From Plantago ovata (taxonomy: Eukaryota > Streptophyta > Magnoliopsida > Lamiales > Plantaginaceae): a stretch of DNA of 64,000 bases. Positions 1 to 10,705 of the stretch are shown here, piece after piece (positions within the stretch are counted from its first letter, which is position 1; each line of letters opens with the position of its first letter). The notes under the pieces were generated by a model. That model worked only from the letters and a program-made list of their open reading frames with translations. It was not told the DNA's origin and did no database searches. The translations under genes were made by a program, and so were the position numbers. The stretch spans positions 93,752,365 through 93,816,364 of the forward strand of contig CM051455.1 in the NCBI GenBank assembly GCA_028274465.1. The letters run 5' to 3'.

Positions 1-1322
1 AAGATAGTCTCTCGTAACATTCTCTACCTAGACCTAGTCAGTGACGACGTAATGAAATATGTTAGAATATGAATGGTTGTCCCGTGCCTATGAAACTGAG
101 GACTTACTACTGTTCACCAAGTTAAGACTTTTCCTCAAAGAGGTCGAACCAATACTACTCTCATCAAACGAAGGAGGGTTCCCTAAAAAAGATAACACTC
201 CCCTATTCTACCCATCTCTTAAGCAAAGCCTTAAGCTATTCACCACTTGCTGAATGGCAGGACGAGGGTGGTCTAGAACAGATGTCACTCAAAAAACAAA
301 AGAAAAGATAGAAAATTACAACACGATTACGAACATTACAAGAATTGGAAAATGAGACACAACACTTTGCTAAACTGCTTTTTGGCTTTCTCTTTTTTGG
401 ACCCTTCTTTGCTTTTTTGGGGTCTTTTTATTTTTTTTCTTTCTTTTTTTCTTTTCCAGATTCTTTTTCTTTTTTTTATTCCTGGAATTTTCACTTTTTT
501 TTCGATTTTTTTTAGCCAGCAGTAGCACAACGAAGAAGAAACAATAACACACAAACGACCTCCCCAAACCTATTAGAAAGAATAGGTTGGAGTACAAAAT
601 TTACGAAAAATGAAAAATAAACTCACAACACAGAAATGAAAAACCAAAAACAAGTCTAATGATGGTGTAACCCCCTCCCTAAACCTATTCGAAAGAATAG
701 GTTGCAAACAAAGGATCACACAACCTCAGACTACCTCCTTCCTAGGCATTTGGCAATCTCAAAGCATGGTGAAGATTTGTTGCCTCTTAGGTACATAATT
801 ACTCGGGAAAACAACCATAAGACCCTAACATGCATCATCCTATTATAAAGGCCTTCGTGAACCGCAGTAGAGAAAACACCACTAAGTGATGTCGAGACTA
901 CCAAACTTAACTAAGTGCAATACATAAATGTGACAGGCCAAGCGAGAAAAACCTCAAACAAATTCATAGAGATGAAGCATATGATTAATGGCATATAATT
1001 AGTTGATTTACCCAATAAAAAAGTTCAAAAAATTCGGCAATAAACTCCACATAAAATATGCAAGACTATCCTAGGATGAATGTAGTGAATGCAACCTAAA
1101 AACTAAGAAAGCTGTAAACGTGCAAATGCAAATGCAAAAAATTTCACGAGTTTATCATAAGCAAGATAAGTATAGAGATAACCAACGATAACCCCCTCCC
1201 CAAACCTGAACGTCGTCGCTTGTCCCGAACGTCGAAAGTGGATTCAAGGTGATAGCTAATACTTGCATAAGTGACCTATAATACTCAATCAAACTCGTGA
1301 GAAAACAAAACAACAAAACATA
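1..1322 (-). other. 3' noncoding region of G1
   Basis: No gene is seen here. On the minus strand this is the same noncoding domain that follows ORF2 in the pol-less elements. It has two copies of the CCTATTC/GAATAGG hairpin (569-586 and 684-701), a purine-rich tract (about 410-515), and the conserved block ending in the tract that resembles the sequence upstream of 14035. The piece nearest integrase (about 1190-1300) is shared only with element A2. Lysine-rich ORFs across 336-597 are products of the purine tract. Confidence 0.75.
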
Positions 1323-2681
1323 CTAACCTTTAGTGGGGGCGGTAAGGGTATGCTCAAGGTGATCAACCTCCCTTTGATCACTAGATATCACGAAGTATGG
1401 CTTCACTCGCTGGCCATTCACCTTGAAGGTATTGCCCGTCTTTGGATCAAAGAGTTTTACAGCTCCATGGGGAGAAACTTCGATAATTTCGTACGGTCCA
1501 TCCCAACGAGTACGGAGCTTTCCAGGAAATAGTCGAAGGCGAGAATTAAATACCAAAGCTTTTTGTCCAGGAATCAATTCCTTACGTACTATACCACGAT
1601 CATGATATTTCTTAGTACGTTCCTTGTAGATCTTGGCATTTTCGTAAGCACCTAGTCGTAATTCATCAAGCTCATCTAGTTGCAACAATCGTTCCTCGCC
1701 AGCTTTTCCCATATCAAGATTGAGTGCCTTTATAGCCCAATATGCCTTGTGTTCAAGTTCTACGGGAAGATGACATGCTTTCCCATACACAAGTCTGTAC
1801 GGAGTGGTCCCGATCACCGTCTTGTAGGTAGTCCTGTATGCCCAAAGTGCATCGTTCAATTTTCCTGCCCAATCTTTCCTACTAGGCTTCACTACTCGCT
1901 CCAGAATCTTTTTGATTTGACGGTTGCTGACTTCGACTTGTCCCGATGTCTGTGGGTGATATGGTGTAGCGACACTATGGTGGACAATGTATCTCTTAAG
2001 AAGGGAGGCAAACGTTCTATTGACGAAGTGTGACCCTCCATCACTGATGATTGTCCTAGGGCACCCAAATCTAGAGAATATTACCTCCTTCAAGAACTTC
2101 ATAACAACCGCGCCGTCATTTGTTTTTGTAGGAATTGCCTCCACCCATTTAGTCACATAATCCACCGCAACAAGAATGTATACATAACCTCCACTTGATA
2201 GAAATGGTCCCATGAAATCAATGCCCCATACACCGAAAGGTTCTACCACTAGATTCCCTTGAAGGGGCATTTCGTCTTTCTTGCCAATATTACCACCTCG
2301 TTGACATGGGTCACAATTCTTCACAAAACTTCGAGCATCTCGGTATATTGTTGGCCAGAAAACCCCTGCTTGTAGTACCTTGCGAGCTGTTTTTAAGCCA
2401 CTATAGTGTCCCCCACAATTAAGCTCATGGCAATGACTCAACACACTTTGTTGCTCTTCTTGTGGCACGCATCTCCTTAGAATCCCATCTGCTCCTTCTC
2501 TGAATAGATGCGGATCATCCCATATGTATGTCCTGCAACACTTGGCAAGGGCTCTCTTGTTTGAGGCCGAAAAGTTAGTGGGGCAAACATTCATAGCCAA
2601 ATAGTTTACAATATCAGCATACCATGGCTCTTCATCAGCCTTCATTAAGTGCTCATCTGGGAGGTCCTCATTGATGGGTAT
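1323..2681 (-). pseudogene. pol: Athila-like pol, integrase segment
   Basis: Integrase inserts the cDNA copy into the host chromosome. The segment has an HHCC zinc finger (H-x-H then CDPCQRG), followed by a DDE core: the first Asp in GIDFMGPF, the second in SDGGSHF, and the Glu in [10 protein letters not shown]. The C-terminal part ends in a GPYEII...[10 protein letters not shown] stretch and has no chromodomain. The reading frame is open to the natural stop at 1323. Its N-terminal link to RNase H is cut by element A1; the frame continues at 15523 once A1 and one GGTAT are removed. The domain looks undamaged apart from that break. Confidence 0.9.
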
Positions 2682-3089
2682 TGATGAATGTGTATTTTAC
2701 ACTTTCATTCGAGTCTTTTTCACCTAATTTAGCTATTCTCTATGTTAACTTAGCTATATTTTAGTACATTTTATTAGAATAGTGTCACGTTTCCCTTTAG
2801 ATTTTATTTTACAGGTTTTGGTTGAAATTCGGAGATTTACGGGTAATTATATTGAAGTCTACAAGGAATTGGTGTTCCAGAAGCCTATTTGGAGTATCTG
2901 AAGGTTTCCGGATAGGATTTGGAGTATCTGCTGTTTTATATTTTCTTGATTAAATAGATAAAGCTAGTTATAGTCCTGAGAGAACGACACTCGAGTCATT
3001 CTACTGCTACACTACGGTTTTCGTTGTAGTTGTGGATTGCCTTTGGCTAATTACAAATTTATTTGACTGAACCCTGACAACGTTCATCA
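2682..3089 (+). repeat. 5' LTR of A1, internally deleted
   Basis: It is 408 bp against 1251 bp for the 3' LTR of the same element. Both ends are kept. The gap of about 843 bp falls after GGATTTGGAGT and removes the promoter, the palindromes and most of the transcribed part. This copy could no longer be transcribed from its own LTR. Confidence 0.9.
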
Positions 3090-3092
3090 AAT

Positions 3093-3110
3093 TGGCGCCG
3101 CTGCCGGGGA
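3093..3110 (+). promoter_or_regulatory. Primer binding site, tRNA-Asp
   Basis: TGGCGCCGCTGCCGGGGA starts three bases after the LTR. It is complementary to the 3' end of plant tRNA-Asp(GUC) with one mismatch. tRNA-Asp priming is typical of Athila elements. Confidence 0.85.
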
Positions 3111-3251
3111 CTATACTCCTTTTTTCTATTTAATTTGTTTTTATTTACAGCTTTAGATTTCTAATTCTTTTAGTTTTAGTTTTCCTTTTTAATCTCTCTC
3201 TACTTTCCTATTTGTTTCTAATTACTTTACCTAGTCTGTCACAGATTGTGT

Positions 3252-4299
3252 ATGCCGCATACACGTTCTGCAGGAATACCGCTTGCTGATTCAATTGCTG
3301 AGATCGATAGAGTCTACCACCAAAGAAGGCGACTCCTTTTCAAGGAAATCGACGGAATGGCAGAAGCTAGACCACTGAAGGCATGGGTACAACCCACCAA
3401 GGATCGTATGAGGGGACCGGCGATTGTTCTTTCGCCCGCAACCCGAAATCTGGAAATCAAGAACCACGCATTCCAACAACTTCCGAGGTTCTATGGCTTA
3501 TCAAGGGAAGATGTGATGGGGTATTTGAACGATATCGATGATTTCGTCAATCAACTCCCACGACCCGGAGCTGACATAACAACGGATGAGTTGAGGATGA
3601 AGGTTTTTGCTATGGGACTTGGCGACAGAGCCAAGTCATGGCTAAGTTCTCTTCCAGCAGGCTCGCTGGACATTTGGGAAAAGGTTTTTTCAGCTTTCAT
3701 GGAGAAATACTTCCCACACACTCTGACTACCGCACTTAAGGCGCAAATCACTGGATTCAAGCAAGACTATGATGAGACCATCTACACCGCGTTCGAGAGG
3801 TTCCAAGATCTCACGAACAAGTGCCCTCACCATGATTTTGAACTCTCCGACCTAGTCCAACAATTTACAATGGACTAACCTTCGAGAACCAACAAGTAGT
3901 GGATTTCCAATGCCGAGGCAATATTTGGGAGGAAACCGCAGAAGCCGTCTGGGCAGTTTTCGAAAGGCTCGCTAGGGGTTCGCAGTTCAAGGACCCAAGA
4001 GCAATGGTTAGGAGACGTGGACCTGAAGCTCCACCGACTCAAGAAGCCCCTATGTACAGGGTGAATGGGGATCAATTCGAGTGCTTTACCAACGAATTGA
4101 AGCAAGTCCTCAAGAGCGCCACCGGAACAACTGTTTCGAACGAAGTATGCCGAATATGCAAGAACTATGGGCACGGAGCTCATATGTCTAGGTCGGAGCT
4201 GGCATACGAAGATGGCAACTGGGCTCGAGGAGGAGAAGAAGAAGCCTTTGCTACGGAGTTTGGTACTCAAGAAGTTAGCTACGTACAAGACGGTAGGAA
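3252..4299 (+). pseudogene. gag: gag of A1, N-terminal part
   Basis: Gag builds the virus-like particle. The start (MPHTRSAG) matches the intact family copy at 47467. The retrotransposon gag domain follows (LEIKNHAFQQLPRFYG, YLNDIDDF, MGLGDRAKSWL, FMEKYFPHT). A small deletion near 3867, where HFYNG is expected, shifts the frame and gives a stop at 3876-3878; the frame is regained near 3899. The zinc knuckle near 4150-4190 has lost its last Cys (GHGAHMSR in place of GHGAHMCR). The ORF ends where the hAT element is inserted. Confidence 0.88.
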
Positions 4300-4846
4300 T
4301 AGGGATGGCAATGGGCCGGGCCGGGCCGGGCTTTCAGAGGCCCGGTCGGGCCCGGGGACACTAGCACAAAGCCCAGGCCCGGCCCATGGCCCGTGTCGGG
4401 CCTGAACAATAGGCCCAAGCCCGGGCCCGTCATGGGCCGGGCCGGGCCTAAGGTTTTTTAAAAAAAAATTCTTTTTTTTTTTTTCAAATATTTAGTTATC
4501 AAAATGTCTTTTTTTTTCAAATTTTTATTTATGTAGTGTAGTATTAGTTGAGTGATGAATCTATTTAATAGATATCTTTTTGCTTGATATCAAATATTTT
4601 AATATCACCTTATATCATTTGAAATTTATCATGAACTTCCTTATTTGACATATTCAAATTAGTTAATATTAAATTACTTAATAAATTATATAAATATACT
4701 AAAAATATAATATATAAAATGATTGTATATCACTTGAAATCTTATATGTATAGAAAAGTATTACAAATGTGTAAAGTACAACATCATTTAATAATATAAG
4801 TGTATAAATATTATAAATTCAATAGTTATATATACATATATATACA

Positions 4847-4896
<50 letters not shown>

Positions 4897-5083
4897 AAAT
4901 CTTATATATAATCACGGGCAGGGCCGGGCTCGGGCCGGGCCCACGGGCCAAGATGTTAGGCCCGGGCCCGGGCCCATGGGCCTAGCTATAAGCCTAAGCC
5001 CGGCCCATGGGCTTCTCTTGGCCGGGCCTGGGCCCGGTATATCGGGTCGGGCCCGGGTCGGGTAGCTCAAATTGCCATCCCTA
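4300..5083 (+). mobile_element. Non-autonomous hAT-type element with GGCCC-rich ends
   Basis: Perfect 13-bp inverted ends, TAGGGATGGCAAT at 4300-4312 and ATTGCCATCCCTA at 5071-5083, are flanked by an 8-bp duplication GGTAGGAA (4292-4299 and 5084-5091). An 8-bp duplication and TAGGG ends are hallmarks of the hAT superfamily. The ends are packed with GGGCCGGGCC-like palindromes (4313-4450 and 4915-5060). The centre is AT-rich with a TA microsatellite at about 4840-4890. It has no transposase. Removing it with one duplication rejoins gag exactly. Confidence 0.92.
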
Positions 5084-5091
5084 GGTAGGAA

Positions 5092-5508
5092 TCCTCGAGG
5101 TGGATTCCGGAGAAGAGGATACTGTAACAATCAAGGATATGCACCGGCTAACCAGACTTATGGACCTAACCAAGACCGTAGTAGGCTGAACTATGGTAAT
5201 GATCACTGCGAAAACCCCGCTCCGAAAGAGCCACCGAAGTCGAGGACGGCTCTACTGATGGAGAACTTGCAGAAGATGGTTGATCACACACAAAGTTTTC
5301 TCAGACGGTATGAAGAAGATTCTGAGAAGACTAGGGCAAGGCTCGATAAGTTAGAAGAGAGCACTAGGCTTGCCCATCAAAAGATGCAAGTGTTGATCGG
5401 CCGAGGAGCAATTAGGGAACAAGGCAAACTGCCTAGTAACACTGAGAAGTCATTGTCCATTAACTTAGTGGGTGATCTACCTGTTAAAATCACCATCAAG
5501 AAGGTTAC
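5092..5508 (+). pseudogene. gag: gag of A1, C-terminal part
   Basis: This is the part of gag after the zinc knuckle. It has a basic, Asn/Tyr/Gly-rich stretch (NQGYAPANQTYGPNQDRS) and then a coiled coil (MENLQKMVDHTQ to HQKMQ). The next stretch resembles LIDRGASREQGKLPSNTEK but here reads LIGRGAIREQG. The piece ends at the TAA target site of the Harbinger element; gag-protease resumes at 9668. Confidence 0.85.
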
Positions 5509-5881
5509 TAAGGCTGCTCACTGTGGTGTTTCATGAAGCAGTTCATGAGGCAGTTCATGGAGTAATGAACTTAAAAATCCATGCTATGGGTGTTCAGTGG
5601 ACATTTCATGAAAGCATTTCATGAAGTTCACTAGCAAATTGTGCCACTGGGTGGCAGACGGTTCATGGGGAAAAGTGGTGGGCCAGCCTTTTAATCTATT
5701 TTTTTTTATTTTTTTTTACTGGGCGCGTGGAGTGCACGCGCCCAGCCAGGCGCTGACACTTCCTGGCGATTCCAACGGCCAAAATAGCCGAAAGCCGTTT
5801 CGGCTATTTTGGCCATAATATAAAAAAAAAAAAATTTTAAAAATCTGAAAAAATCACCAACGTTCATAAAATTTTTTTCTC

Positions 5882-5890
5882 TATAAATAG
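5882..5890 (+). promoter_or_regulatory. Possible TATA box for Harbinger ORF1
   Basis: TATAAATAG lies about 110 bases before the ORF1 ATG, in a plausible leader with C/T-rich sequence (5920-5995). This rests on the motif and position only. Confidence 0.45.
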
Positions 5891-6001
5891 ACACCAATAT
5901 TGCATATGTTTTGATCATCCCTCCTCAAACTCTATTTTCTCTCTTAAGTAAATTCAAAATACCTCTCTAATTCCATTTTTCATATTCCTCCTTCCGACGA
6001 C

Positions 6002-7302
6002 ATGTCCGGAAACAACCCGTACCAAGGCGGTGTGAACTTGAGTTACGACGACATTCAACGTCTTGCTCGACTTCACCCCGAATTCTTCAATTCAATCACT
6101 CCAAATGTCGGAAACACCTCCGGAAACACCTCCCAATCTCCTAATACGAACTCCACCCCCAAGGCTCTCCACATAACTTCACTCCACAATTCACATTTCC
6201 CGATTGCTCTCAACCCACACCACCAAACGTTTACAACCCATTCAACAACCCAACTTACAACTCCTTACAAGACAACTGGGGTTCGAATGAGCACATGGCG
6301 AGCCCAGACATGGCGAGTCCGGACGTGGAGGAAGTTGTTCCCGAAACACAACCAACTCCGGCCGCTACAAAGGGAAGAAAGGGAAGGAAGGCCCAACACT
6401 CCGACACCGGTGGAACAGAACGTTCAAAAGATGGTTCATTTAAGTTCTCGGTTGCGGAGGATAAGGTGTTGGTTAGCCGTTTCATGCATGCCAGCGAAAA
6501 TGCGGCTAAAGGAACAGATCGGTCGTTCCATAACCTCATGGTCGAAGTGGCAACAGAATTTGAGGGAGTTCGCCTAGATCGACCCGACTTGCTTTTGCGG
6601 AAGCGTACCTTGGAATCTCTACGTTATAGGTGGCTCAGGATACGACAGCCGATTAACAAGTTCGTTGGATGTATGGATGAAGCGAAACGGTTGGTTGGGA
6701 CGAGTGGGAGCAATGAGGAAGACATCAAAAACAAAGCTGAGCAGATGTACCGAGATGATGATCCAAAGCATGCCTCATTCAACTTACACCATTGCTATGA
6801 ACTTATGGTGAGACACTCTGGGTGGCAGAGCCTTATGAATTACTCGGGAACAACTCAAGAGAGTGCGAATACTGTTGATGTTGATGTTGATGGAGATGAA
6901 GGTGGGAGCGGCGGCAAGCGCTACAGGATTGGCGAAGATAGCAGCGACTTGAGGAAGAGACCTATGGGCCGGGATGCTGCAAAGAAGGCCCAGTCAGGCG
7001 GAAAAGGTTCTTCCTCTTCTAGCACCGAAGATCTAGCTGAAAGATTTGGCTTGTTCACCCAAGGAGTTAACAATTATGTGGAGTTTGACAAGTTGAAGTT
7101 GGAAACAGTCATGGAGGAGCGGACATATAAAAGGCAGCACGATCAACGAATATGGGAGCAGGAAAATCGAAAAATTGAGTCGAGGGAGAAAGATAGGATG
7201 TATAAGGCGTGGTCGAAGTTAATTGACAGGGGCGAAAATCTGACTGCAGATGAGGAGGCTATCAAGGCGAAACTCGCCAACAAGCTCTTTGGTGATGGTT
7301 GA
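6002..7302 (+). pseudogene. Harbinger ORF1, Myb/SANT-like DNA-binding protein, frameshifted
   Basis: In PIF/Harbinger elements the ORF1 protein has a Myb/SANT-like trihelix domain and works with the transposase in DNA binding and nuclear import. The ATG at 6002 (MSGNNPYQGG) opens a Pro/Asn/Thr-rich N-terminus. After the C-run at 6156-6160 the coding frame changes; the main 335-residue part (6295-7302) holds the trihelix region (FSVAEDKVLVSRFM, SLRYRWLRI, INKFVGCM) and a C-terminal coiled coil rich in Glu, Lys and Arg. A protein could also start at the ATG at 6295. The sequence cannot tell whether the shift is a real mutation or an assembly slip. Confidence 0.82.
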
Positions 7303-7850
7303 ACAATCGGCCATATTGTGTGATTTGTTTGAGTGTGCTTTACATTTATGTTTAAGTGTGATTTGTTTGAGTGTGCATTTAATTTGCTAGTTTTAGTGTG
7401 CTTTCTTTTGGTTAAGTTTGAGTTAAGTTTCAATGTGTTTTTCATTTACGAACTTGTACTGTAGACCAATGTAATATATCTTCCGTATCAATAAACATAT
7501 GATGTTGTTCCATTTATGACTCTAGACATGTCACATTTCTCTAAGTTTGAATTTTATTCTGAAGTTTAATTTGAATTTGAGTTTGAATCGGAATCAAAAT
7601 TTGAATTTGAATCTCAACTTTAATTTGAATTTGAAATTGAATTCCGACAAAGTGGCTCCAGACATGTCACGCCTCCAACTTTAATTTGTCATTGAGTAGT
7701 TGAATTCCATTGATTACTCCTGAATTGTCACATCGGTAACTTTAATTTGAATTTGCATCTGAATTTGAATTTAGATTTGGTTTCAATTTCAAGCTGCATA
7801 TGTCCATCTATATATAGACATGTGTTGTGTTATTTTCACATCTTTACATC
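7303..7850 (+). other. Spacer between the two Harbinger genes
   Basis: No gene is seen. The middle (about 7550-7790) is a degenerate repeat of TTTGAATTTGAA. It ends in a possible promoter, TATATATAG at 7809-7817, 34 bases before the transposase ATG; that distance would leave almost no 5' leader. Confidence 0.6.
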
Positions 7851-9269
7851 ATGACTTCAAGGTTCAGTTTACATGATTCTTCGTCTGAAACCAACTCTGA
7901 TGAAGGCGAAGAACATACTGAGCCTTACCAACCTTTCCATGAAGTCATTGGGCTAAATAATCATGTTTCTACGGCAATTGGTGAAGCCATCAAATACTCA
8001 CAACTTCTCATACCCGAAATGCTAAACCCACCACAACCACCACGCGAAAGACAACGACGTACTTACATCGATCGCGGTCGTGAAGCAGGTCACGCTAGAA
8101 TAGTCGGGGACTATTTTTGTGACCGTACGACGTTCACAACCGACCAATTCCGCCGTAGATTCAGAATGAGGCGCCTATTGTTCGAGAAGTTAGTAAGGGA
8201 TGCGCAGTTGCACGATGAATTTTTTGTCCAGAGGCCGGACGCAACTGGTAGGATGGGCTTGTCTGCACTCCAAAAATGTACTGCAGTAATGAGGTTGTTT
8301 GCGTATGGTTCGTGTGCAGACAGCGTAGATGAGTATTGTCGATTAAGTGAAACGTCTACAAGGAACTCGGTGGAGCACTTTTGCGACTTTCTATATGAAA
8401 AATACAGCCCCCATTACATGAGAAGGGTCACTGCGGAAGATGTGCGGAGTCTACTTCGGGTCAACGCTGGTAGAGGTTTTCCGGGAATGATTGGATCTAT
8501 TGATTGCATGCACTGGGAATGGGAAAATTGTCCTAACGCTTGGAAGGGTCAATACCGAGGGAAGGAAGGAAAGGCAAGTGTTGTTCTGGAAGCTGTTGCC
8601 TCAAAGGACCTCTGGATCTGGCATTCGTTCTTCGGAGTGTCTGGTAAGTTCAATGATATAAATGTCCTATGGCGCTCACCTGTATTTGATGACGTACTCA
8701 AAGGTGCTGCCCCACAAGTTAATTTCAAAGTGAACGGTCATACATACAATATGGCCTACTATCTTACTGATGGCATATATCCAAGTTGGTCAACTTTCGT
8801 CCCTGCCATAAAAAATCCAGCAACTCGTAAGGAATGCTTATTTACAAATTTTCAAGAATCGTGCAGGAAAGATGTGGAACGAGCTTTCGGTGTTTTGAAA
8901 AGGAGATTTCTTATCATCAAGCACCCATCTCTTTCATTCACAAAAGAGTTGATGGGGAAAATAATGAACGCGTGTATCATCTTGCATAACATGATTATAG
9001 AAGACGAGCGAGAAACAGTTCCGAACTATGACGATCCCAACGGATACGATGAAGATATACCCATGATGCCTGGACCATCTTCTGGTGCATCAAGTTCCCA
9101 CGCATTCAACGGAAATACTACGTTCGAGTACAGTTGCAGGGAGTCCGTGGTTGGTTCGATAGAGGATTACTTCGACAGGAGAAGGAGTATGCATGACAAG
9201 GACATTCATAATGCCCTCAAGAAGGACCTAATGGAACACATCTGGAGAAATTTCGGCCCTAGTACTTAG
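7851..9269 (+). CDS. PIF/Harbinger DDE transposase
   Basis: It cuts and rejoins the element at TWA target sites. The 472-residue frame from ATG 7851 (MTSRFSLHDSS) is intact; an upstream in-frame GTG at 7827 is less likely. The plant-transposon DDE domain is clear: Asp218 in GSIDCMHWEW, Asp307 in LTDGIYPSW and Glu343 in KDVERAFGVL. NDINVL, WKGQYRGKEG and ACIILHNMIIEDER are also typical of the family. Length is in the normal range. It could be active in trans even though ORF1 of this copy is shifted. No codon in the catalytic region looks damaged. Confidence 0.93.
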   Translation: MTSRFSLHDSSSETNSDEGEEHTEPYQPFHEVIGLNNHVSTAIGEAIKYSQLLIPEMLNPPQPPRERQRRTYIDRGREAGHARIVGDYFCDRTTFTTDQFRRRFRMRRLLFEKLVRDAQLHDEFFVQRPDATGRMGLSALQKCTAVMRLFAYGSCADSVDEYCRLSETSTRNSVEHFCDFLYEKYSPHYMRRVTAEDVRSLLRVNAGRGFPGMIGSIDCMHWEWENCPNAWKGQYRGKEGKASVVLEAVASKDLWIWHSFFGVSGKFNDINVLWRSPVFDDVLKGAAPQVNFKVNGHTYNMAYYLTDGIYPSWSTFVPAIKNPATRKECLFTNFQESCRKDVERAFGVLKRRFLIIKHPSLSFTKELMGKIMNACIILHNMIIEDERETVPNYDDPNGYDEDIPMMPGPSSGASSSHAFNGNTTFEYSCRESVVGSIEDYFDRRRSMHDKDIHNALKKDLMEHIWRNFGPST

Positions 9270-9535
9270 TTTTATTGTAATGTTTATTTATGTGGTTTTT
9301 CTGCCTTCGAATGTGATTGTATCGTTTCATCTTGATTTGTAATGTTTATTTGTGTGTTGTTTAACGTACCCTTTTAATGATCGGTGTCCTTTTTTTATTC
9401 AAAAAAATCAAAAAAAAAATATTTATTAAAAAAATATTTATTATATTAAATTAAATTTAATATGAAATTTAAAAAATAAATCAATATAAACAAACAACAT
9501 AAAAATTAAATACAAAAATAAAAAAAAAAGGAAAA

Positions 9536-9664
9536 AAGAGTAGTGAACTGCATGAACCAGTTCACTATAACAGGCTAGTGAACTGAAATTTTGTTCACAC
9601 AGTTCACTACACCCAATGAACTGTGGTGAACTGCGTGAACTGCAGTTCACCATAGTGAGCAGTC
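9536..9664 (+). repeat. Right subterminal repeats of the Harbinger element
   Basis: GTGAACTG, AGTTCAC and close variants occur about eight times in both orientations before the right inverted end. Such clustered motifs are plausible binding sites for the ORF1 protein or transposase. The stretch from 9270 to 9535 before it is AT-rich and holds nothing I can name. Confidence 0.7.
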
Positions 9665-9667
9665 TAA

Positions 9668-10299
9668 GTGCGAGAGTTGCAAGAGGGACCTACCTCCACA
9701 AGCCGAAGAAGAAGGAAAGTACCTTGGTACGAACAAGAGTGAAGAAGAGCAAGAGGAATCCGAGCCACTCCCTCAAAGTTTCGATATTAAGGTCGGGATT
9801 GGGGAGCTTGAAGATGTCCGAGCCACACTGGACACTGGATCCTACTCTAATGTGCTCCCTTTGAACGTTTTCGAGAAGAGTAACCTTGGAGAACTAACTG
9901 TGCATAAGGCTATTGTGCAACTGGCGGATGGATCCCTTGTGAAACCCGAAGGCGTTGTGAAGAATGTATTAGTCAAAATTGGTGAAGCTTCTGTCCACAC
10001 CGATTTTGTAATTATGCCAGCATCAGCACCAGGAACGGGGGATGTCATACTCTTAGGACGAACATTCTTGACCAAAATACGCTCAGTGATGGACATCTAC
10101 CGAAGGACTTGCACGATCGAAGTGGATGGCAAGCAACACGTGTTGCAAGCCATAACTGATCCACCTGATCCACCCGATACTTCTAACACTATTGATTATA
10201 GTGGTCTTAACGTCTATGTTCACTCTTATTCATAGGATCAAAGCACGGGAAGGAGAATCATGACGGGGAAGTCTAGTACCCACAGAAGGAAAAGATAGG
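9668..10299 (+). pseudogene. gag-pro: gag-protease of A1, protease segment
   Basis: The aspartic protease matures Gag. After an acidic linker with a CESC pair the frame has the active-site motif DTGSYSNVLP, then VQLADGS and ILLGRTFL, as in retroviral-type proteases. The frame is open from the Harbinger boundary to 10235. There CAG has become TAG, removing about 20 C-terminal residues found in the intact copy at 47467. That stop is outside the protease fold. Confidence 0.87.
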
Positions 10300-10341
10300 C
10301 GAAGACAGGGGTCGAGTCAGAGACCTTAAACAATGGCGCTA

Positions 10342-10359
10342 TCCGGGAGGCAACCCGGA
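10342..10359 (+). ncRNA. Conserved hairpin after gag-protease
   Basis: TCCGGG, loop AGGCAA, then CCCGGA, about 40 bases past the gag-protease stop and just after the stretch TTAAACAATGGCGCT. The same hairpin lies at the same place in A2, both A3 units and element B, where the stem differs by paired changes. It is probably an RNA structure of the genomic transcript; its role is not known to me. Confidence 0.6.
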
Positions 10360-10585
10360 GTTTTTATCGCTTTCTTTACCGCTTTATTGCATGCATTCAT
10401 ACTTGAACAATTTGCTTTTCATATGTGAATTTGTTCAGTTCTGTGTCGTATGTGCTTATGTTGTGTTCGAGTGCGACTTTTCGAGTGATTTCTTGCGGAA
10501 AATGATTTTTCGGGGACTAAAAACTTTTTCGGGTACTTAAAATCGCATTTTTATTTTTAAAAACGTTCGTCTCCCACCTAAAAGT

Positions 10586-10705
10586 GGGGGGCGAATCGCC
10601 CCACGTATGGGGCGAATCGCCCCACGACCAGAGCGCGCGCGCGCGCTCTGGGCGTGCGGGGCGGTCCGCCCCAGGTGTGGGGCGAACCGCCCCACACCTC
10701 CAGAG
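10586..10705 (+). repeat. Palindrome array upstream of ORF2 (family A)
   Basis: Five short palindromes in about 120 bases: GGGGCGAATCGCCCC twice, AGAGCGCGCGCGCGCGCTCT, GGGGCGGTCCGCCCC, and GGGGCGAACCGCCCC within a longer arm ending in CACACC. The last type also stands just upstream of the TATA box in this family's LTRs. GC content is far above the surroundings. Confidence 0.85.

Larger units (their letters stand above)
5512..9664 (+). mobile_element. PIF/Harbinger DNA transposon, nearly complete
   Basis: It is 4153 bp long. The inverted ends are GGCTGCTCACTGTGGTG and, read inward from the right, GACTGCTCACTATGGTG. The target duplication is TAA (5509-5511 and 9665-9667), as expected for PIF/Harbinger. 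It carries both genes of the superfamily, a Myb/SANT-like ORF1 and a DDE transposase, on the same strand. The left subterminal part has repeats of GTTCATG(A/G)AG, and the right part has many GTGAACTG repeats. Removing it rejoins the gag-protease frame of A1. Confidence 0.93.

Noticed and set aside
336-597. Lysine-rich small protein genes (also near 13500, 20400, 52830, 54840 and 63000)
   Set aside because: They are translations of the purine tract in the 3' noncoding region; sequence and frame are not kept between copies.
1350-2033. Plus-strand ORFs at 1350-1605 and 1680-2033
   Set aside because: They are antisense shadows of integrase.
4840-4890. The TA repeat as a separate feature
   Set aside because: It is a short microsatellite inside the hAT element with no further structure.
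7851-9269. A host HARBI1-like gene
   Set aside because: It lies between matching inverted ends with a TAA duplication and beside its ORF1, so it is a transposon gene.
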